This document shows, piece by piece, positions 23,601 through 38,200 of a stretch of 64,000 nt of DNA (positions are counted from its first letter, which is position 1; each line of letters begins with the position of its first letter). The DNA is from Onchidella celtica (Eukaryota; Mollusca; Gastropoda; Systellommatophora; Onchidiidae). Made by a program: the position numbers and the translations under genes. A model generated the notes under the pieces. That model did not search any database. It was not told where the DNA came from and saw nothing but the letters and a program-made list of their open reading frames with translations. The stretch spans positions 21,093,982 through 21,157,981 of the forward strand of contig OZ007569.1 of NCBI GenBank assembly GCA_963931925.1, in the 5' to 3' direction.

Positions 23601-26250
23601 TGGCTCAAAAAGTTGCAGCTTTGTATAGACAAAGGAGGGGTGTATTTTGAAGGATACTCAAAATTTCAGGTATGTAGATTTTCATGCAGAACTTCTGGAC
23701 TGCCATAGGCAATATACAGGTGTTTACTCACAACTTTATGGTGGAGAGGGGAAGGTGGCAGAGGCCTAAACTGGAGTATGTTATGAGATTATGTGAGACC
23801 TGTAATGAATTGGAGGACGAATTTCACGTGTTATTAACTTGCAAAAAATTCAAAGATATAAGGAAACAGTTTTTACCATCTTGGCTACTTGTTAGACCAA
23901 GCATGTTTAAGCTTATACATTTTCTGTCGTCGATGCTGTCGCGATGTGGGTTAGATGGGGAGAATTCGACTGACACTCTTTCGAGGTCCGCTCCCACAAT
24001 CGACGAACACACAAAAAAAATACTTGCACTCTAAAAACTAAATAAATCAATTGCTTTGATTTTTAGCAGAACTGTAGGGCAGTTTAATTACAGGAATTAA
24101 TGTAACAAATATAATTATAAATATAAATATCAATTCAAAGGCAACTGAATCTAACTAATGAAACTACAGCTTTCTATAAAGACTAACTTATTCACTCTAA
24201 CTACTTGCAGGTCATATGAGTTAGATGCCAAATAGAATCCGCGCACGTGGCGACGGATCTAACAGTTTAAATTCTATTAATTCAATGAGACATGTTATGA
24301 CATGGACATTTCCTCTAGACACGCCATGGAGAATGCTTGTACAACCATGCGTTGTCTGGCGGTAGCTCTGAAACTGTCTTCAAAAGTAAGTAGAACGGTT
24401 CACTTTCATCATTACAAATTAGTATGGACTCTCACCATGAGGCCCTCACTGGGAGTGAGAGCGCTGGATGTAAACGCTGTGGGTTTATATCAAACCAAGT
24501 AGCTTAGGCTCTGGAGCTTTAAATCATGGCGCTCCTCACAATATGGACTGCTCAACTGCATCTCTATGTCTCTCATCTGGCTGAGGACTATCGCCGTCCA
24601 CCTCGTAAATGGATTGTCTACATGTGGCATCTATCTAAGCTCTGCACGGGTTTAAATACTAAAGCTATGTCTCGACCTTCCGTCCAGATTCATACATTTG
24701 ATTGGTGCAGTCGCTTCAGCTCAGCCTGCAATATTAATTTATGCTTGTCATGGCCTTGCGCCAAAATCAAGGTCAATTTTACGGTCTAGACAAAATTTAA
24801 AATGCGAAACATTAACTACTAAAATCTTCAAACCCCGTGCTTTCTACTCTTATGCACGAATTTCCGAACGCCAACTAAGCGTCTAAATAAACTACCTTTA
24901 CTCGCCCCTTATCTATGTTAATCAAAATCACGGGGTCGAGAACTGCTCTGTCATTCCTAGCTATACATTTATTCTGTCTCGCCCCTCCTTCTCTCCATCC
25001 ATCAGAAAAAAGGTGTTTCAAAACAAACTGTTCACGAGAACAGCTCAAGGACAAATTACGCTGGTTATTAATAATCAACAAGATCGTAAAAATTAACTCA
25101 CTGACGTCGTGACCTAGCACGGCATTTATGATCCTAATGTGATCATGACAGATGCACGATAGAGAACTACATTCGTTTGCACTGTTTTGCCATAATGTTC
25201 TAAACGAATACAATAATGTCGCTTTGTGACTTCTCCTGGCGAAGTCTGAAAACTAAATTCACCTTCGAGTGAAAGAATAAATTATAGTGATATTTCAATT
25301 GTAGTAATTTACAACAGATAAAGGTGAGGAGAGATCGGTTATGTAGGGGGGGGGGGGGGGGGGGGATTGAAAATGATGACTGTTGCTGGCAATTACAAGC
25401 TGTATTTGACTGTATACTACAATAAGTAAGTGTATAAATGCTGCAGGGAGCGGAGAGAGTGAACGATCATGCATTTTGTCTGTTTGTTTGTTTGTTTAAT
25501 GTTTTCTAAGATTGTTCACATGATTCTTGTGTGTTTTTGAATTGGCCGCCAGGCCTATAATAAACTAAACTTGAACTCATTTTTCTTGTTCCTTGGGAGG
25601 CTTCTAGATGTCAAACTTTAAAAGAAACAAAAGGAACTCTGATATCACCAGATATTTCCTTGAGAAATTATCCATAAAAGTTGCTATTGCAGTGGATAGT
25701 TGTTTTTTTTTTTTTAACCCTTGGAGTGATACAGAAATCTGCTTCCGGCTATCCCTCGTTTGATAAGCCTGTGCGAGCTCCAGGACACCCCCGCAACTTA
25801 AGCACTAAAAGTGGAAGACTATGTCAAAAACCACGATATCCTGGGGCTAATCAAATAGGCCGCGAGGAAGCTGTTACACGAATTCGTGGCCTTATAATTG
25901 GCAAACAAAGGAGATGTGACCACGATATTGTAGGCTTAAAACAAGAAATCGGGGCCCAAACACTGCGAGAGTTCATCTAAAGTTGACTAGACTTCCAGTG
26001 ACAACACAGAAAAGCCTACCTGAACTGCTTGACTGTATGGGCCAATGTTGGCTGGAGCCCAGTGGGACAATGCCTGGACATGCATTACCTTCCGACCTTT
26101 GCCATGCCCAATGTCTGCCACATGGCCTTGACAGTCCATCTGGAGTGCAATGTTTCTAGGCAAGTTGGCTTGGATGCACAATCTGTTGAAAATAAAGGAT
26201 TCAAATCAATCACATGAAGCCAACTGATAACAAGTTTTGGAGATTTCAAG

Positions 26251-26283
<33 letters not shown>

Positions 26284-29200
26284 GTAATAATAAAACTAAC
26301 CATTTTCATATAAATCCCCACCCCTCTAATGAGCAGGCTCTAATCACTTTACACATCTATTTCTTACCAATACTGAATCACACACACACACACAAATAAA
26401 TTATTCAATAAATAAAAATGAGAATCACAAAATATTCACAGATACCTCCCCAGTGGCTCTTCACCTGACGTTTAAAAGCCATAGACTTTTCAATTTCTTT
26501 CAAAGACTGGCAGAGAATTCCAAATCTGAGGCCCTTGAAATACAATTAACCCATACCCTGCGGGCTACCCGTAAAGCCCGCTGCCCCATCAGTGACCTTA
26601 CTCACGGAGAATCTTATCTGGGGTCACTGAGCCGTGCCGCTAGATGATGACCACATACGCTGTCCACGTGGTTCGGTTTTTATTGATCGGTATGAAAACA
26701 TTCACTGCTATGCCTTATCACGCTTGATAATGAATTAACCAGCAAAACCTTAGCCTGTCAGTCTCTAACCAATGATCTGACTTATGATTCCAAACTGACA
26801 GCTGTAGTTTTCGTGAGAACGAAGCATGATAACTAGCCCCGCCCTCCCAAGCCCTACACAAATGGTTTCATCCTGATTGACACATACTAATAAACCAATG
26901 TGGGCATTTGGGGCAAAGATTATTTCAGAGCTTGTTTCTGATTGGTTCTTAGATACAGACAACTCCAGATGGTGGTCAGCTTGTGAGAAAATGAGATAAT
27001 ATTGCAAATTTGTTGAGCAACAGTTCGCATGTCGATGTTACATCTTTTGAAAGTGTGGGGAGAGCCTTTGAAAGCTTAGTCTTTGTGAGTCCGACGAGTG
27101 GTTCACTGGTTAACATGTCCATGTCACAATGCATTTGATTTAGAAGAGATACAGTGAACAATAACACGATGGTTACGTCTCAAAAAGGTCAGTGACCCAA
27201 CGCCTGAAAATAGGGCTTGCGCGTGGCGCGGTCAGCTTGACCTGGGCGACTTTTGCCGCCCGTGCGGCGTGAGCGCTTGCAAGTCAATACCGACTATTGC
27301 CGCCCCGCGCAGGGTGAGGGTTAAAAGATTTCTAATCCGCTGGATTTTCATAACTTCAGCTCTTGATGGATCACTTGCTACCGTTTGCCTCCCTGACCAG
27401 TTTTCATTTTGCAGCCCTCATTAGAAATGTTAACTTACCTGACAGGTGGCTGGTTATCGAAGAAGATTCTGTACACGTGGTTAATCATAGCAAAGTGGGT
27501 CATGTCTCCTATATACAGTGAGACAGAGGTGATATCTGAAGTCCGGAGTGCCTTGCTGTTCAGACATTCTGAAATATTTGTACAGTCTTAAGTATATGCC
27601 AGTAGGCCATGAGACAAAACTCCTAGGTCATCTCTAATTGAAGTTTCCTTATGCACCCTGCATGGAAAATCTAAAGATGCTTTGGATGTTTTCCTTGTGA
27701 TAACTTTTAACAAAAAATAAAATGTTGTCAACAGTAAATGAGCACATTTTTTGTAAAGTACTGTTTTTTGAATACTTTCCTGCATGCAGTACTCCCATGT
27801 TTCATTCTCCCAAGGATTTAAATTCCTTTTTTGTTTTTAGATTTCACCTACAAATTTCGCCCTTTTTTTGTGTGTGAATGAGTCAAATACTCAGTCGGTG
27901 GTATAACCATTTTCATATGTGATGCATCATGACGGTTCGGTCATCAAGGTACATTTTAGGTAAACTGAGTTATTGATATCAAGTGAAAGAGAACTCTTTT
28001 TCCTTTGGATTTGATGCTCGGTTTATTGAATTCTGAACATTTTTAGACTGTGTTATAAGCAATTGACAATGGTGACTATAAAAAAATCGATAATTTTAAG
28101 CCAAAAAAGTTCATTTGGGCAATTACTCAATAACTAGGCAGGCCTGAAGGCCTACCTTCTGGACCGAACTGTCGCGTTGTGTCACATATATAATTCAAAC
28201 ACAATTTACACAAAAATAAGCGAGATTTGAAATGACGTTATCATTTATTTGTGATTGGAACTACATTTAAGAACTCACATGCTACACATCAATTTTCTCC
28301 TGGGGTGTGTGTATCGGAATGTCAAGCTACAGCTTTGGCACTACGGCCTATAGACTGCATAGCTCTTGTCACTGAAATTTTAAAATCTTCCAAATCATAT
28401 TCAAACTGTGGACTTTGGTATGCATGTCCCAGGTCTGACCTCTGGTCATTATCCATACATGTAACACAACTAGGTCAGGGTAAACAAGCATGTATATAAA
28501 TTTACAAGATTTATTATACAATGCACTGGATCAATCTCATACATATATCCAACATTACTTGTTCTTCCTGCACACGATTTACTGTTTTGTGTTCAAATTT
28601 ACCTCCCTGAATACAGGATTTTTCATTTGTGTGCATAGCGCAGTTCACAAAATGACCTCTAATTTACAATATTACCCCTCAAAGAGTTGATAGCTTGCTC
28701 GGTGGCAGCGCTGACATCTTGACCTTCTAACACCGGGGCAAGAATTCCTGCAACACTAAAGATGTTACCATCTGTATGGATCTGGGGTATCCAATCCTCT
28801 GCAAAGTAAAAGAATGTGAATTTGTCACAAATTACATCAAAAACACTGTACTATCTGCTAATTCTTCCGTCATTCACAAAGATATCATGTCTCAAAGTAC
28901 TGAGAAATGAGTAAAGGTATCGATGGAGGGTCAACCACAGCTATGTAGCCAGTTCATGTTCTGTTTATACATTTTGGTTATTTTGTTTCATTTAGTCCTA
29001 CTTGGTCTGGTTTGTAATCTGGCTGAGAGCTTATTTAATTTCTTTCATTTTCATCTTTTTTGCACTTACGTGTAGTTTTCTTGTTGTTTTCTAATGCAGG
29101 GCTTTGCAAAATACAAGCACAGTGGACCTCTAGTACAATGCCTTGAATTGAGCAGGACCTTAGGTATAACAGTATAATTTACAATCCCCCTTTCATATAT

Positions 29201-32200
29201 GTCACGAGTGGAGTGAGCGAGATTCAAGGATTACGGGGGCATGGAAGTGTAGGATGGACTCACGGGATAGTGAGGCTGCTCACCTGTATTGACTTCTGTT
29301 AGTTAACGTTGAAGCGTGCATGTTGTGAGTGAAGTTGAGGCGTAGTAGAGGCAAAATCTGAATAGTCAGATCACTGCAAGTTAAGAAGCCCAAGGGGACA
29401 GACGTGAGATCAGAGGCAGTCGGGAGATTGTGTGTTTTCCAGTGATGACTGGTAGGTTGAACTGTGATTGATAATTATGATGATTGATGTACTAGATTCT
29501 CCTATGACCGTGATGTAAATAAGTTATATGTGAGGACTGTGAAAGTCATTGATTACGGTGTATAGAGATGTGCGCAATGAGCGATAGATGTAAGTTAGGA
29601 TCATGGATTCGTAGCGAGTCTGAGTACGGTGTAACACGGTGGAGGTGTGTTACCGTAAGATGTGTGGTGAGTGAAATGTGGACTATTGTGAGTACGCTTG
29701 ATGGTTCGTAATGAGTGGTGAAGTGGATAGTAATTGTGGGGTGTATTACAGATGTAATGTTATTCTTATATGTGCCGGGGTCGGGCAGAGAAGCCACCCG
29801 CGGTGAGCGGACTTGTGCCGGGGTTGGGCCGAAGGCTACCCACAGGCCGCCTGAGTGAAGCTGTCGCGCAGGACAGCGGGAGCACATGAGTCGTGGCAGT
29901 CTGGCCACAGACAGGGACGTTGCTGTTAAGATGTTAATGTGCTATTAAGATGTTAATGTGCCATTGAGAATATAATGTGCTATTGAAATATTAATGTGCT
30001 ATTAAGACCTCGAGGGGAGATTGAGATACGGAGATTAGGTTGAGCAGGAGCCAATAAGAGAGGCCAGCAAGTAATATATATATAGATGTGAGGCTGAGGC
30101 CAGAGCATATTTTAGAAAGTATTATCGGGTTGTGGACCCGTAGAGGAATGAATGTCGGGAATGCTGACCATTGGATGGTAGTTGAAGTGAATAATGTAAT
30201 GCACGTATATCTTTATTTTTATGTATAATAAATGTGTGAGTCTGTTTGGTTGTTCTGTTAAGTGTTATACTTGTTCGTTCGTGATTGTTGTCCTGTCATA
30301 ATTATTACATTTCCCAGTCTGGGATTTGTGACAATATACTCTTCTCATAAATAAACAAATATGAAAAGCACCTACTTAGCAAACTGAAAGGGCGCCACTG
30401 AGTTTTAGCGACTGGCATTGCTAGCAAATTATGATTTGCAAAATTTTGCAAATCATGTGTAATGTGACTTCCCCAAGCTGGCTTTGAGCGTTGGATAATT
30501 TATCAATCACAAAATTTCTCCCCATAATGCACACAAATATTTACGGGATTACAATAGGGGCCAAGACAGGTTTGGTGTGCATAAACCTAAGAGAGAGGGG
30601 TTATTTTGTGCCAATCTCAAGGTTTTCCTTCGATTTTGCCTAAAGTTGAACTTGCTTAGAACGGAGTTTAGCAGTGGTTCCATGAACCCCATTACATACA
30701 AGTTCTACTGTATTTCTTCTCTCTTTAACTGAAGCCTTGAAGTTGAGCAAGGGAAGAGAGTGGACAGTGGAACAGTCAGCTTTACTCACCTTTTCTGATC
30801 CTCATATCTGGAACACACATGACAATTCTTGCTGCCCCAGTGTCCCCACCCCCTGACTGACTCACTTCTACAGCATCCTGGGGCACATGCGTTTCTATCC
30901 ATTTGCTACTAGTCATTATTGACAACTGCAGGATTTTTTCTCTCAGTGGGATATTAGGATCCTGTAACAGAGTTAATAAAAAGCCAGTGATTAACATCTA
31001 CTAATATAATTTGGTAACTTGGTGGCCATATTCTCCCCTTTTGAGTAAATGAATGCGTCTTGAAACTTCCGCAAATAAAAAGTAATGGAATAATATATGT
31101 TTTTACAGAGGCAGTTTCTGGATCAATTGTTCTGAAAAGTAATTTCACATAAATCAAAATAGTGTGAGGTTGTGGATTTCCTTTGCAACTTTTTAAGCAT
31201 CTGATTTTCCACTAAGCTCCACCGATTTAAAGTCATAGTGGCATATCTTCCAAATGTTGGGCAGCACACTCTGGTGCACAACACAGTGTAAATCAAGGTC
31301 CCAAAGAAAGTATATTATTGTGAGCCCAAATGTATGCTGGGCTTTTCTGCTTATTTTTTCGTAATTCACTGCCAGTGCCAGCCCACCTGTCATGATGACA
31401 TGTTTAATGTATATTCAACCTTTTAACACCCTTATACTAAGGCTGACAGAAACCTTGACTTCCACTGACACTTCTGGGGAAACATCTATTCTCTTGACTC
31501 ATGTTCCTGGAATTTTTCATCATCACATCTCTTTAGCCATGCCGAGGTATCAGTTAGTGCCTTGGGCTTAACAATCACTGACAGCACCGCCTTGAACGCA
31601 GATTTCTTCAAGCACATGTCCTTACAACTTAACGATGTGTAAAGTTTAATAAAATAAGATGTACATATTTAACCCAAATATAACATACTGATATTGTACA
31701 TAGAAATATATATATTTTTTTAGTTATCTTTATTACCCATTCTTTGTCTTCAAAGTGGCACTTCTTGAAGTTGATATATCCCACAGGAGCAAATGCATCA
31801 TTGGCATGAATGACTGTCTCTGTTTCTTCACTGAAACATAGGGAAGGGGGGAGCGCATGACGGGCTGAAGACATTATTTAATGCTATGCAATGCTTACTT
31901 CATGAAAATATATGAAAGCAATCAGGCTATGATCCAATAAAGGCTGATTAATATGTAGCCAAATAATGTCTTTGAGAAATTGGGAAAAGTTTTGACAGGC
32001 ATCAAATATTCTGTTTCAAAAGATGAATACTTCAGGATTTTAAAATATTTTCTGATTTTTACTGTCTTTATCAAATCATCTTTTGCCCATTCTTCCATTT
32101 GCAATATTCACTGCAGTCAGACAGCAAAAGTAAAAGCTTTCTGCTGCATGACATTAATGAGTCACCATGTCTCCAGATAAATCAAAACAGCTCCTATCTG

Positions 32201-35200
32201 ATGAATGATAAAGACCAAACTTTCCAATTCCCCACAGTCAAACAAAAACATGACAGACAGTGCAAAATTGTGAATTTTTGTATCTTATCAACGATCACAC
32301 AACACAGCAGTGTTTCATATACTTTAGACTGTGAGGCTTGTCCTGGTGAATTGGCCTGACAAGTGCCACATTCAGTTAAAAAAATACAACAAAATCCACA
32401 GGAACTGAAAATGGAAGAAATAACTTGCTTTCGGACCTTAAAAAGAAATAATGAACAAATAAAACAATTCATGAAAATGAATAAAAGAAGTGGAATAGCT
32501 GATTTCAATTCATTTTTGAGAACTGCCAACCCCCCCCCCCCCCCCCCTAAATTCATAAACAGCTTCATTTGCTGTCATTCAACCATGGTACTTGAACACT
32601 TACATGAAAATCTTTTTCAGGAACAGAGGGCAGTCATAGACAAAGGTCTCATATTCCCCTCCTTCACCACACACATTCAAGCCATACTGTGCTTTCTGAG
32701 GACAACAGATGGCTATCACTGGCACATGCACAAGAATGGAAATATAAGATAATTTTAAGTACAGTCACAATTTCATGAGCAGTAACCTTTTTGATCTGTC
32801 AGTGCTAGTAATTGCTATTAAAAAAAAGAGCCAGCTGGTAGGGTGTAAGGTGGGTGGGGCCATTTGCTTCACTGAACTGTTTGAGATGGAGAAAAGTTTA
32901 AACCTGGGCTCATGCAATTCAATACCAACTTTTCCACAGCAAGAACTGATGGCGTAAAAACTCTAAATATTACTGTTAAGGGGGGGAGCGGGTCCTGAAA
33001 TCGAGTTTTTGCTTCAAAGTATCGATTTTTAGTTTTTGTGTTCTTGAGAAAGTTCAGCCATTTGAAATCACAAATATACCACATTTATTGCCTTGTGACA
33101 CGTTTTTTCATTCAAAATGACCATATGTGGGAAGTGGGGGTCATGAAAAACAACCTCAAATTAGCTCGAAAAGACCAAAAAATGACTGAATGCAACAGCT
33201 CGCCACAGTGGTCTAAGCTCATACAAAAGCGAAAGTTTGGGATCGATACCTTTGTCTGCATCTCTGCCACACGTTCGTGTCAAGGTTGCAGGCCTTCACC
33301 TTTCCTAACATGAACTATCAGTATCAAGAAACAAACCCCACTACAGGGCTGCATGAGCTCGTAGTACAACTGTGCGTGATCGCTCTAACCTATGACCCCA
33401 AACTGCCGCGTTCGTTGGCTGGCATAAATTATGCAGATGAGCGGCCCCCGCTGTGAGCGCTCTGACTGGCTAGAGCTGAGGTGAAAGTTCGTGGTTCATG
33501 TAAACATGACCCGGCGGCTGCATGTGCTTTACAGCTAGCTGCCCAACAAAAGGGGCAAAAGAGAAAGAAAATGCGTGCAGCCCCCCAGGAAAGGGCCAGA
33601 TAGGAGATAGAAGTTGAGGAAGGTGTCCGAGCATACCAGTCTGGAATGCTCTAAAGTGTATGACCGTTGAAAATTTCATTTGGGCTTCCGTTTCATGTTA
33701 GTAAAGTTTCATTTGCAATTTTCTCGAAAAGTCATTTTTTGTCAATCATTTGTCAACTACATTTTTAATTATGAACCGATTGGAATAATATTTAGCATAA
33801 AGCACACTTACACCCCAACGCATGGAAATATGCATTCAATTTTGGGATATCATCTGCGATCTTTGAAAGACACTTGATTTTTTAGCAAAATTCAGAACAA
33901 AATTGTGATTCTGTAATGCACCAAATTCAAAAATTTCTAAAAAATCAATCACCACAGATATAACAAAAAAGAATGCATATTTACAGAGATACTGCTCTTC
34001 ATAATATGAGGTGAAAAAATCAGACAAATCCATTTGAAATTGGATGAGCCTTTGCAGTTTGAAAATTGCTAATTAGCATAACCAAAAATTCAAAATGGCG
34101 GCATTACCATGGCAACCGTGTGCATCATGATGACTTGCGTACTTGTATCCTGCTAATTTGAATGTGCTGAATCCAAATATCACAAGAAAAAAGGACTCTC
34201 TATAAGTGTTTAGAAAATCACTCTCAGGACCCCCCCCCCCTCCCCCTTAAGGAAAAACATGCCTTCTGGAGCACAAATTTAGCTCATCTCTCTCATCCTT
34301 TGGCTATAGAGCAAAGTGCTCCATGACACAGGCTGTCACTAGTCTTAACCTCTCCACCATTACATGTTTTCCCCGCTGTTCACTGAATAGCACACTCGGT
34401 ACGGCCAGACAGGCCGTTGGATGAAAATTTTTAGCTCATCTCTAAATGGAGTTTCACTATACAACCCATTAGCTAAAATCAAATACTGGTTTAAATCGGT
34501 TCCTTATAAATTTTTCCCTCTCTGTGTGTGTGTGTGTGTGTGTGCGCGCATGATGGAATAACAATCTACAGGTTTCGTTTCACAACCTAAGAGTGCAATG
34601 AAGGAGTTATAGAATCCATGTCACTATTTTACAGTTATATGAATGATATTCTATTGTGTGCAGTACACCTTATTTCCCAGAGGGCAGCTTATACAATGTA
34701 AGCGTGACATGTGCTTTCTCCGAAAATTACATACTGTCATGTCAAAGCATCTAACCTTCATCCATGAAACACACTCGTCACAATTTAGCTATTATCTCCT
34801 GATGTACTGTGAAACTGAGACTGAAATTTTTAAACATATCTTGCAGTGATTCAGAATAAATTTGTGTCAGACTTTCATGTCGCATGAGTTCAATGTCTTG
34901 AAAAGACAACAGTTTTCTCATCTGCACTTACCATTTTCAGCATATGAGGGAAGATGTCTTCCAGATCCAACATCAAGTGATCATCTGGGTTCAGACCTAT
35001 GAATTTGCAGAAAACAGCTGGACTGAATTACAAACATTCTAAAACAAGTATTTCCAAATCCTGTAATAACAGAAATTTACTGTGAGAAAGTGCAAAGTTA
35101 GAAACAAACAATAAGAAAACCACACTATAAATTAACCCGACAAAGGTTGTTAATGTTTTAGTGGCCGAATGTTTGTGCAATCTGTTTTATTTTCATTCTT

Positions 35201-38200
35201 TTATAATTTATTGTATACTTTTTTTTTCAGTTTTTGTTTCTAACCTAGGGCTGTGTGTAATAAAACAGACCTTTTTTTTTCTGCAACATTTCAACTCTTG
35301 TTAAGGTTGTGGCTTTAACTCACTGATGCCTGTCATCGCACGGGTGCGATTTTCTCACTGCGACGGCAGCTGCCCGACATCGCGTATGTGCGATTTTACT
35401 CTCAACAATGAATAGCTCATAAGGGTAATGTAATAGTGCGATGACTGTGGCATGGGTGAATTCTAGAGTCATTTCCCTTTCACTGAGTACCCGGATGAGC
35501 TCTCTAGCGTGAAAACTAACGAAGTTGTGATCGTTTTTGTACTGCTACCCCCCCTTGCTCAAAATCCTACGGTCGTTCCGACTTCGAGTACAAAAGTACA
35601 AAAAATGTGTAGATTTAGCTCTACACGGCCTTCTAATGATGTAGTAGCCTCTCAGGGTAGTAAACCAGACAGTGTAACAGCTACATGTAGACCTAAACAC
35701 CAGCCTGGACCCTCTACAGCCCAATATTTTAGTTCGTCTGACTCGGAAGATGATTCACACATTCACAACTCAAAACTATGAAAGATAACTCAATTCTGTT
35801 TGTTACATTATAAATCTTATTATAATATTTACATGTATGTCAAATTGCAACACTGTAGCTTAAATAGTTTTTTAAAAATATTTTTTTAAAAATACCCTTG
35901 AAACGCTGGGTACCAGGGAATAGCTAGGGTAAAAATCCTGGGCATCAGTGAGTTAAAACTTCAGCTGCCATTTAATGATGCAAAAACACTGATGATAAAA
36001 ATATATACTGTTTGTATGCCATACCCAACGCTGCAACTTTGATGATTTTGGCTTTGACACCACAGTCGATCATCTCCTGCAGCAGCTCCTCTTGATCTCG
36101 TCTCCACATATATGACAAAACTGTCAAACCAAGACGGCTACAACTGAGAAACAAAAACAATGAGCAAATCTTTTGAAATGATATAATACAGAGTGTACTC
36201 ACTGAGATTTTGCTACCATCAAATATGAGAATGCCTCAACACTACCTAAATATGTTCCATACTGTACTTACTGTTGGAAAGATTTGTCAGATGTTCATGG
36301 AATTTATAACTTTGCAGTTCATAAGGGATATAAATCAAATGCAAACATTTATATTTGCAAATACTAATATTGCAGTTTACTTGACATGTCAAGAGCTCCC
36401 AAAAAAATTCCACTTGATTGGTGTCAGAAATGTTAAAACTTTATGTAAATACTCGTGTATTTTAATAGCAAATGATTTAAATGAAAATATGAAAAGCCAC
36501 TAAAAACTTAAACCCCATCATTTACTATCTCCCCACCCCCGTCACTAAATATTTTTTTGTCTTCAACTACACCCCCCCCCCTCCCCTCACCCTTGCAGCT
36601 GCATGCATGTTATAACACAGAAAACAATTTTACTACAGTTTAATTATACTGAAGGTGAAGCACTGCAGAATCTTGGAAATTTAGGGAATTTAGATTTTTT
36701 TGCCCTGATTTTAAACATGTTATTCTTAGACAGTATCATTTGGTGACCACATCATGAAAGTTTAAAGAGTAAAAATGGTTAGAGCAACTTACACATTCTC
36801 TACTCGGACCCTTTGATAGTCGGACAGGATGGCTCCTACTGACACAGCTTCAATCTCCATTTCATGCTGGAAACATTTAAATTTATCCATTTAACAGTCT
36901 ATCCTTGCATGTCAATAAATTGATGGAAAGTGACACAATGGTACAGAAATATCCACAGTATTAAAAAAACACACAAACCCTCTCATTTTTTGCTTGCCTT
37001 TTTTAATTTACTGTAGCCTATAGTTTTCTACAGTTTCTGTAGCCTAGCGTTTGTTCACATTAGGGGGCTTTACTTTTTATACAACGAAAACAAAATTTTT
37101 TTTGCGCACATTTTCAAAGCACCTTATAGCCTTTTTCAAGAACTCTATAAAAGACACCCCAGAAATCTGATCCATTAACAACGGGAGAGGAGAGATTTTT
37201 GTGGATTTCTCATATGAATGAACAAGAAACACAAATTAGCAGAAGTACAAGAAAAGCACTTTATCATGATTCTTAACGAGCCAACAAAATCATCTGATTT
37301 CGTTCATGTAAAACCTTTGCAAAGCATCATGCATAAAACAAAAATAAACTTCCTGACACTTTATTCAATGTCTGTAAAGACCTGTTTACACTTCTACGTT
37401 TTAAGAATTCCATTTTAGGATAAAAATTTAGCAGAAAGGGTGCTGCATTTAAACTGTACCTAAATCAGATTGAAACCTGACCCACTCCTATTTGCCCCTC
37501 AAAAACAGAAATAGAACAGTTTCTTTTTTCATTCTGATTTGAGAGAGATCAGTGTAAAATGGCATCAATCCAACTATCGATGAAACTTTCACAAAAAAAA
37601 TGTTTGAAGGTGAGACCTACCTTTGGGATACTAAATCATCAATGTACCATAACATTTAAACTCGCAGGCAAGAACCAAAGCCACTGAACTTGAAATGTTA
37701 GCAGGAGATAAAAGCTTTAACATGTCAGATGAATTTCACATTCACACCTTGAAAAGCTGAACTGAACAACTCCTTTGCTATACTTAGTGAGCGGCCATCT
37801 CAGTCAAATGACAAAAACACTAAATTTGCTCTCATCTCTTCTCATTCTGAAAGCTGACCAGTGTAAGCAAACAGCATTTCGAGGCATAGGGAAATTGGAA
37901 AGTAAAAATTGTAAAGCCAGAACAGTTCTTCCCCCACTGCCCCCATTCCCTTTATGCTCTTCCTAAAACCCACCAGTACAGTGTAAACAGGCCTTAGGGT
38001 ACAGATGAGTCAGTTAAAACCAGGTTATCTCAATGGGGCAACATAGAACAGAGAAGAGATATTCATTGTTCCTCAGAAAAAAAACCCAACAAAAGACAAT
38101 CTAATACATCACAGACTAATGACTTAATGCCCTGAATATCATTAATTTATTTACATGAAACCTGCTGGATCGGACAGCTCAAGAATTGACATTACCTTGA

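Larger units (their letters stand above)
6393..26019. other. DPH6 intron 12, 19.6 kb transposon nest
   Basis: The intron lies between in-phase DPH6 exons 12 and 13 (both junctions phase 0). It is built mainly of mobile elements listed separately: a nested LTR retrotransposon and LINE, an inverted-repeat element, a CR1-like LINE and LINE fragments. No host exon is seen inside. Confidence 0.8.

Noticed and set aside
25681-25980. 99-codon ORF with a hydrophobic start (possible signal peptide)
   Set aside because: It lies in intron 12 of DPH6 on the opposite strand; the poly-T that encodes the hydrophobic start explains it, and no family is recognised.
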